From positions 62,001 to 126,000 of the forward strand of contig CANMFQ010000006.1 in assembly GCA_947497145.1 (NCBI GenBank): DNA of 64,000 bases. Reading direction: 5' to 3'. Every line of letters starts with the position of its first letter. Position 1 is the first letter of the stretch. The notes beneath the pieces were generated by a model, which saw nothing but the letters and a program-made list of their open reading frames with translations, was not told the DNA's origin and did not search any database. The translations under genes and the position numbers were made by a program. Source of the DNA: an uncultured Flavobacteriaceae bacterium (GTDB taxonomy: Bacteria; Bacteroidota; Bacteroidia; Flavobacteriales; Flavobacteriaceae). Positions 58,374-64,000 of this stretch are shown here, one piece after another.

Positions 58374-60140
58374 CTATTTGCCATTAATAGATGGCTTCCA
58401 TGGATTTGGAAAAACATGGATTCTTTCTGCATAATCATCCCAAAGAGCTGCCATTTCCTTTACTTTTAAAGGATAAGCTTTACTTAAATCATTTAGTTCA
58501 CTTCTATCTTCTGCTATATTATAGAGTTCCCAATTTCCTAATTTATAATTAGTCCATTTACTATATGGCCCATCCAAAAGCTCTCCTTTAGAGACTAATT
58601 TCCAGTCTCCTTCTCTTACTCCTCTATTTAATTCATGTTCCCAAAAAATAGGGGTCTCTCTTCGGATTTCTTCACCTTTAAATATAGGGACAAGACTGAC
58701 ACCTTCCATTGGGTGAATTTTATTTCCATCTTTTTCTGTTGGATAATTTGCACCCATCAATTCAACCATTGTAGACATGATATCAATGATATGACTCGGG
58801 AAAGAATTTAAGCTATTGTTGTTTTTTATCATTTTGGGATAATGGGCAATCAAGGGTGTTGAGATACCTCCTTCTTGAATCCAGTGTTTGTATTCCCTAA
58901 AAGGAGTATTAGAAACATTTGCCCATGACTTTCCATAGGCGACATAAGTGGAATCCGGGCCGCCTTTTATTCCTTCACCTTGCCAAATAGGTTTTCCGTT
59001 ACGGGTAACCTTCGGAATAACGTTATACTCTATTCCATCCTTTTCCAATGGAATTAACTCCTCTTCACTTTCCGCCCAGAGCCTTGTTGCTCCTTTTGTT
59101 CCAATTTCTTCTGCACAGCCACCATTATCTTGTAAATAAAGTATCAAGGTATTTTCTAAAATCCCTTCATTCTTCAGCGTTTCAACTATACCACCAATCC
59201 CTTGATCCATAACATCAATCATGGCCGCATAAATTTCCATTCGTCCTGCCTGAACTTCTTTATTTTTTTCTTGTGACCAAAGATGTGTGTCTAATGGAGA
59301 TAACTCAGTATCAGGAGAAATCAAACCTAGCATTTTCATCTTCTCAATTCGTTGTTTACGAATTTCTTCCCAACCAGCATCATATACCCCTTTGTATTTT
59401 TTAATATCCTCCGATTTAGCTTGCATAGGCCAGTGAGCCGCTGTGTAGGGCACATATAAGAAGAATGGATTTTTCTTATCCCTCTCTTTTATGAAACGTG
59501 CAGCCTCGTCTGAAATGGCGTCGGTATAATAATAATCTTCCGAAGAGTATTCTGAATCTATAAATGGATTAATGAGCGTATTGTCCCTACAAAGTGTTGC
59601 TGGGTCATAATAGTTCCCAGCCCCCTCAATAGTTCCATAAAAACGATCAAACCCACGCTGTAAGGGCCAATTGTTTTTTGACCCTTCAGCTTTTACATTC
59701 TTGCTAACATGCCATTTACCAGCCATAAAAGTAGAATAACCAGATGTTTTTGCAACTTCAGCCAGAGTTACGCAATTAGAATTCAGGTCTCCCTGATATG
59801 CAGGGTTTTCACTGTCTATCCCAGTCATCCATCCCATTCCTGCTTGATGAGGGTATAAGCCTGTCAATAAGGATGCCCGAGTTGGGCAACATCGAGCAGC
59901 ATTGTAAAACTGGGTGAAACGAATTCCGTTTTGAGCTAAATCATTAAGGTTTGGAGTTTGAATCTCTCCACCATAACAACCAACATCAGAAAAACCCATA
60001 TCATCTGCCATGATAACTATAATATTGGGACGCTCTAAATCACTCCTCTTTTCAACAGTATCGTTTTTTTTTGAATTACAGTTCCATAATAAAACTATAA
60101 TCGCAAATTGACATGTTAAATAAAAATATTTTTTAAACAT
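58374..60140 (-). CDS. S1-family formylglycine sulfatase
   Basis: A 588-residue arylsulfatase-type enzyme. Metal ligands lie in VIMADDMGFSD (Asp46, Asp47). The formylglycine site is Cys84 in CCPTR. GKWHVSKN, LQDNGG and LYNIAEDRSELND are typical. A weak lipobox (LLWNC, Cys21) suggests anchoring. The length and C-terminal WDDYAERIHVFP resemble the large arylsulfatase group acting on galactan or carrageenan-type substrates, but the subfamily is not assigned here. It follows SusD after a 345-base gap that contains a hairpin. Confidence 0.92.
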   Translation of the reverse strand: MFKKYFYLTCQFAIIVLLWNCNSKKNDTVEKRSDLERPNIIVIMADDMGFSDVGCYGGEIQTPNLNDLAQNGIRFTQFYNAARCCPTRASLLTGLYPHQAGMGWMTGIDSENPAYQGDLNSNCVTLAEVAKTSGYSTFMAGKWHVSKNVKAEGSKNNWPLQRGFDRFYGTIEGAGNYYDPATLCRDNTLINPFIDSEYSSEDYYYTDAISDEAARFIKERDKKNPFFLYVPYTAAHWPMQAKSEDIKKYKGVYDAGWEEIRKQRIEKMKMLGLISPDTELSPLDTHLWSQEKNKEVQAGRMEIYAAMIDVMDQGIGGIVETLKNEGILENTLILYLQDNGGCAEEIGTKGATRLWAESEEELIPLEKDGIEYNVIPKVTRNGKPIWQGEGIKGGPDSTYVAYGKSWANVSNTPFREYKHWIQEGGISTPLIAHYPKMIKNNNSLNSFPSHIIDIMSTMVELMGANYPTEKDGNKIHPMEGVSLVPIFKGEEIRRETPIFWEHELNRGVREGDWKLVSKGELLDGPYSKWTNYKLGNWELYNIAEDRSELNDLSKAYPLKVKEMAALWDDYAERIHVFPNPWKPSINGK

Positions 60141-60327
60141 TCTATCTCTAATTTAATTATTAAACTTTTTTAAAACCAGAAAATATTAAATTTTAATAAA
60201 GCTGTAATCTATCAACCACAATCGTTCATTTCTCATTAAGCATCCCTTTTATATTTTATGCAGTTCAAGATTATAAATACTAATTATTATGGTTTCTCTT
60301 ATTATTTTATATTTGGTACACTTAATA

Positions 60328-60359
60328 TTTATTGGCAAATCTGTCGATTTGCCAATAAA
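60328..60359. promoter_or_regulatory. Strong hairpin between SusD and sulfatase genes
   Basis: TTTATTGGCAAAT and ATTTGCCAATAAA form a perfect 13-bp stem with a 6-base loop. It lies about 130 bases after the SusD stop on the minus strand and is not followed by a T-run. Such intercistronic stems often protect the upstream SusC/SusD mRNA and lower expression of the enzymes behind. The rest of this 345-base gap holds no gene that I can see. Confidence 0.6.
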
Positions 60360-60485
60360 CTTCACTAACTCAAATAAAAAAACTAAACTATGCTTTTAAT
60401 CAATTTTTCTTCTAACATCATTTATTGATTGAAGCTAAATCAGTATTCTTTAGTTGCAATAAATACTCCCACTTGTCTGAATTAC

Positions 60486-62150
60486 TTACCATCCAGGATT
60501 TTGCACCAAATTTGGATTGATTGCTAATTCGGTGGAAGGAATTGGAAGTAACTCATATTTAATATCATACGGTGCAATATTCGAGGCTTCTGTTCTACCA
60601 GCTGACCATGTCATTGTTCCTTCATCCCATGTGGGTAAGCCCTGAGACAAACTTGGTAAAAATGTGCCAAATTGATATTTTAACATGGTTTGGGCATTAT
60701 CTGTATAACGCATACGTCTTAAATCAAAATACCTACTGTATTCTGCAACAAATTCCAAACCTCTTTCATCAAAAATTTTGATACGGAAGTCTTCTTTGCT
60801 CAAACCCGTTTGTAAATCTGCAGGCGCAGCTCTTAGAGTTCCATCAGCTAAACGTGCGCGTTCCCTCACTTTATTAAATGCCGTATAAGCTACCGCAGTT
60901 GGGCCATTTAATTCATTTTCTGCTTCTGCTTTCATCAGATAAACATCTGATAGACGCATTAGATAGAAATCATTTTCATTTGAGAAAGTAGCAAGTCCAT
61001 CAGCATCCACATACTTTTTAATATAGGGTTGAGATTCCCATTCTTCAGTTGGCGTATTCGGATAAGTAGTTATGTTCTGACCGTTATTCCGATTTGTCCA
61101 TGAAAAACGAAAACTGGTTTCAACACGGTAATCATTAACATATTCACCCTGAAGATATTTGTCTATAAACCAAGGTTGTACTTTATAATGGCCAGAACCT
61201 CCACCATCTGGTCTTCCAGAAACACCTGTAATTGTAGTTGGGTTAAAAAACTGAACCATAAAGCCGCCCTCTCCTTGATTCCCGGGATTAGCGGCATCAC
61301 GAGTATTGATACATGCGAATATAATCTCCTGAGCACTTACACTTTCCTGATTAACATCCCAAAGGGTAGCATAATTAGGCACCAAACTGTATTGATTGGA
61401 ATTAATAACATCATTGGCATAGTTAATAGCCAATTGATAATATGGAGCAGACTCACCACTTCGTCCATTTAGATCTAGGTAGTTGGCATAAAACAGGTTT
61501 GCTTTCGCTAAATATGCCTGGGCACTTTGTTTGGTGGCTCTTCCTCTTTCGGAAGCGGGTTGATCCGAGCGGTTTGGAAGATAAGTGATGGCATCCTCTA
61601 AATCTAAAAATATCTGGGCATAAACCTCGTCAACACTGTTTCTGGAAACATAAAAATCTTGGCTGGTATCCACACTATTTAGTATTAAAGGAACGCCTCC
61701 ATAGAAATTTACCAGACCAAAGTAATAAAATCCGCGAAGAAATTTGGCTTCACTCCATGCCTTATTTTCAAAAGACTCTGGAAGATTTAAATTATCAACA
61801 TAATCAAGCACTCCATTAGCATTGCTAATCCCAGTATAAATTTCCCACCAAAGATGAATGAAGTGATAATGTGAGGCGTTAAGGGAAACTCTTCTTGCAA
61901 GAACCCCAGGTTCATTTCCTGCCGTTGAAGACAGATCATCTGCACTACTATGTGTTACCCACATGGCAGAGCGTCCGAAATAATCAATGGCATTTATTGA
62001 TGCATAAGCACCAACTATGGCATTATCAACATCTGAGGCACTTTTAATGGCGGTTTCAGGAGTAGCTAAGTCGTAAATCGTTTCCTCAAGGGAGCATGAT
62101 ACACCCAAGAGTGTTATCAATAATATTGTAAAAATTTTTATATTTTTCAT
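60486..62150 (-). CDS. SusD/RagB-family outer-membrane lipoprotein
   Basis: A 554-residue surface lipoprotein with lipobox LLGVSC and the starting SLEETIYDLATPE. The helical regions AKFLRGFYYFGLVNFYGGVPLIL and VRERARLADG, and the C-terminal YELLPIPSTELAINPNLVQNPGW, are hallmarks of the RagB/SusD family (the last motif is the common end of these proteins). It is the binding partner of the SusC protein that ends 11 bases upstream. It belongs to the classical glycan-type SusD group, unlike the first SusD in this window. Confidence 0.94.
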   Translation of the reverse strand: MKNIKIFTILLITLLGVSCSLEETIYDLATPETAIKSASDVDNAIVGAYASINAIDYFGRSAMWVTHSSADDLSSTAGNEPGVLARRVSLNASHYHFIHLWWEIYTGISNANGVLDYVDNLNLPESFENKAWSEAKFLRGFYYFGLVNFYGGVPLILNSVDTSQDFYVSRNSVDEVYAQIFLDLEDAITYLPNRSDQPASERGRATKQSAQAYLAKANLFYANYLDLNGRSGESAPYYQLAINYANDVINSNQYSLVPNYATLWDVNQESVSAQEIIFACINTRDAANPGNQGEGGFMVQFFNPTTITGVSGRPDGGGSGHYKVQPWFIDKYLQGEYVNDYRVETSFRFSWTNRNNGQNITTYPNTPTEEWESQPYIKKYVDADGLATFSNENDFYLMRLSDVYLMKAEAENELNGPTAVAYTAFNKVRERARLADGTLRAAPADLQTGLSKEDFRIKIFDERGLEFVAEYSRYFDLRRMRYTDNAQTMLKYQFGTFLPSLSQGLPTWDEGTMTWSAGRTEASNIAPYDIKYELLPIPSTELAINPNLVQNPGW

Positions 62151-62161
62151 CTCGTTTAATG

Positions 62162-64000
62162 TTAAATTTTAATGTTTAAACCTGTTGAAACTGTTATAGA
62201 TTGTGGATAAGTTCCATTATCAACCCCAGGAGTTAGCCCACTACTAAAGTTTGCACTAACCTCTGGGTCATACCCTTTATAATCAGTTATTGTCAATAGG
62301 TTGGTAGCATTTGCAAAAATGGTCATTGATTTTATCCATTTTGACTTTACATCTATGTTATAAGACAGATTAACATTTTTTAATCGTATAAAACTACCAT
62401 CCTCAACAAGATTCGTATTAAAACGTTGATCGTAGTAATTAGAAAAGGAACTTGCCCTTGGGTAAAAATTACTGGTTCCTTCACCCGTCCATCTGTTATC
62501 ATAGGCCTCCTGACGTACATTATTTAATACGCCCGTTAGCGGATCCATCCTAAATCGGTTTAAGTTTGCAAGATCATTCCCAATGACGCCAATAATAGAA
62601 AAGGATAGACTAAAATTATTATAATTGATATTATTTGTTATTCCGAAAGAGAAATCTGGGTTTGGATTTCCTATAATTGTACGGTCCTCCCCGTTTATTA
62701 TTCCATCATCATTTTGATCTATATATCTTATATCTCCTGGTTTTGCTGAATCAGCTTGAGGCCCTGCTGCAACTTCCTGCGCATTTTGATAAATACCATC
62801 TGTAGTATATCCATAAAATGAACCTATTGGCTTCCCAACCACAGCAACATGAATTGGCTGACCCAATAAATTTCCTGCCGGTAAGAAATTAGGGCCGAAA
62901 ATGATTGCGTCATCACCCAACGCACCCAGGCTTAACATTTTGTTCTTGTATACTGAAATATTCCCTGAGGCACTCCAGCTAAAAGGACTTTCAATAATTT
63001 GTACTTTTAGATCAAGGTCAAAACCTTTGTTTTCAACAGAACCAGAATTTGAAGGAAGAGTGCGAAAGCCTGTAGTTGCAGGAATTGGCAAATTAAGCAG
63101 GAGGTCTTCCGTTTTCTTTTTGTAAACATTGACCTCTAGCTGAACCTTATTCTTCCACAGCCCAAGATCCATCCCAAAATTAAACTGAGAAGTTGTTTCC
63201 CAACCTAAAGCAGGATTGGCTATATTATTTTTAACCGATCCGTTAACAATTGATCCACCTACCACATAGGCCTCGCTTCCTAATAAAATTTTGGTAGATC
63301 CAACGCCTATACTCTGGTTTCCTGAAGTACCATAACTTGCCCTTAATTTTAACGTATTGATTACATCGATATCTTTCATAAAAGGTTCATTTTGTAGTTT
63401 CCATCCAACAGCAAATGAAGGGAATAAAGCCCATTTATTACCCTCGGCTAATCTTGTTGAACCATCGGTACGAGCCGTAGCGGTAATAAGATATTTATCT
63501 TTAAATGTATAATTTACCCTTGCAAGAAAAGAAGATAATGCCCATTCTTGGTGTTGCGTAAATGACCTTCCTGGCGCATTACCAGACTGAAAACTCTCAT
63601 AAGTTAAATTATCATTAGCAAAATCAGATGCTGAAGCTCCTAATGATCTTCTGTTCCATTCTTGCCAAGTAAATCCACCAACAGCATTAACAGAATGTTT
63701 GCCAAAATCTTTTACAAAATTTAAGGTGTTTTCAGATAAAAAGTTAAAAAGGTTGGAATGATTCCTATAGGCATAACCACCAAAATTATCTCCTGTAAAA
63801 GTGCCTCGAGGGAAATAAGCCTGTCTCATTCCTTCATTGCTGTTAACACCAGTATTAGATATTAAAGTAAGATTATCTGTGAGTTTTAACTCCACAAGAG
63901 CATTTGCAATGACTAAGGTATTCTCTTGCAAGTCTTTTGTTAATTCTAGCAAAGTAATCGGATTTTGTGTAGTTGTTTGGTCGATTTCACCATTTTCATC
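62162..64000 (-). CDS. SusC/RagA-type TonB-linked receptor, partial (5' end beyond the window)
   Basis: The C-terminal 612 residues of a SusC-type outer-membrane receptor. The open frame runs without a stop to the right edge, so the signal peptide and plug domain lie outside. The visible part is barrel, with NPITLLELTKD, ALFPSFAVGWKLQNEPFM, LRASYGTSGNQSIG, TTGFRTLPSNSGSVENKGFDL and a C-terminal ATNLLTITDYKGYDPEV that are typical. The natural start is upstream; a TTG in frame near 63952 is not a real start. It heads the SusD, sulfatase, GH43 and aldose epimerase locus. Confidence 0.93.
   Translation of the reverse strand, partial: DENGEIDQTTTQNPITLLELTKDLQENTLVIANALVELKLTDNLTLISNTGVNSNEGMRQAYFPRGTFTGDNFGGYAYRNHSNLFNFLSENTLNFVKDFGKHSVNAVGGFTWQEWNRRSLGASASDFANDNLTYESFQSGNAPGRSFTQHQEWALSSFLARVNYTFKDKYLITATARTDGSTRLAEGNKWALFPSFAVGWKLQNEPFMKDIDVINTLKLRASYGTSGNQSIGVGSTKILLGSEAYVVGGSIVNGSVKNNIANPALGWETTSQFNFGMDLGLWKNKVQLEVNVYKKKTEDLLLNLPIPATTGFRTLPSNSGSVENKGFDLDLKVQIIESPFSWSASGNISVYKNKMLSLGALGDDAIIFGPNFLPAGNLLGQPIHVAVVGKPIGSFYGYTTDGIYQNAQEVAAGPQADSAKPGDIRYIDQNDDGIINGEDRTIIGNPNPDFSFGITNNINYNNFSLSFSIIGVIGNDLANLNRFRMDPLTGVLNNVRQEAYDNRWTGEGTSNFYPRASSFSNYYDQRFNTNLVEDGSFIRLKNVNLSYNIDVKSKWIKSMTIFANATNLLTITDYKGYDPEVSANFSSGLTPGVDNGTYPQSITVSTGLNIKI

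Overview
The window looks like chromosomal DNA of a marine-type Bacteroidota, most likely a member of the Flavobacteriaceae. The grounds are AT-rich DNA, weak ribosome binding sites, promoters of the TTG / TAnnTTTG type, two SusC/SusD pairs, many lipoprotein hydrolases, sulfatases, and a TPR-transmembrane-HTH regulator. There is no rRNA, CRISPR array, intact insertion sequence or phage gene. One tRNA is present.

Layout. (1) 0-3.2 kb, minus strand: an Lgt-fold protein with an altered signature, a radical SAM enzyme resembling the MJ0619/tetraether-synthase family, and four tandem paralogous membrane microproteins. (2) 3.5-6.9 kb: housekeeping genes (dusB, an FtsX/LolE-like permease, rbfA, methylmalonyl-CoA epimerase, a CAU-anticodon tRNA). 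(3) 7.5-25.2 kb: a carbohydrate region with an S1 sulfatase, two GH2 beta-galactosidase-like enzymes, a DUF1080 protein, an operon of LpxH-like phosphoesterase, glycosyltransferase and GH1, two orphan proteins, a TPR-HTH regulator, and an esterase followed by the second GH2. (4) 25.4-42.1 kb: a nitrogen/phosphorus scavenging region. It holds SusC/SusD with a secreted phosphoesterase, an XRE-cupin regulator, an MFS / FAD oxidoreductase / phosphonatase-like HAD operon, an Lrp regulator, and a five-gene operon that I interpret as ethanolamine uptake and gamma-glutamylated oxidation to glycine. (5) 42.1-44.7 kb: a large zinc metalloprotease. (6) 45.3-48.6 kb: a tightly coupled operon of a coiled-coil protein, a protein with a possible small-GTPase partner domain, a Ras/Rab-like small GTPase and a hybrid histidine kinase. 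(7) 49.6-54.5 kb: a four-gene operon of TIM-barrel enzyme, cupin, dehydrogenase fused to an azurin-like domain, and a ThuA-like lipoprotein. (8) 55.5-64 kb: a polysaccharide utilisation locus on the minus strand (SusC running off the right edge, SusD, S1 sulfatase, GH43, aldose 1-epimerase).

The strongest candidates for undescribed biology are the Lgt-like / radical SAM / microprotein cassette, the small-GTPase / histidine-kinase operon, and the glutamylated ethanolamine pathway next to a phosphonate-like operon. The last pair of regions shares an exact 15-bp intergenic motif. All functional links are inferred from sequence motifs and gene order. No database search was run.
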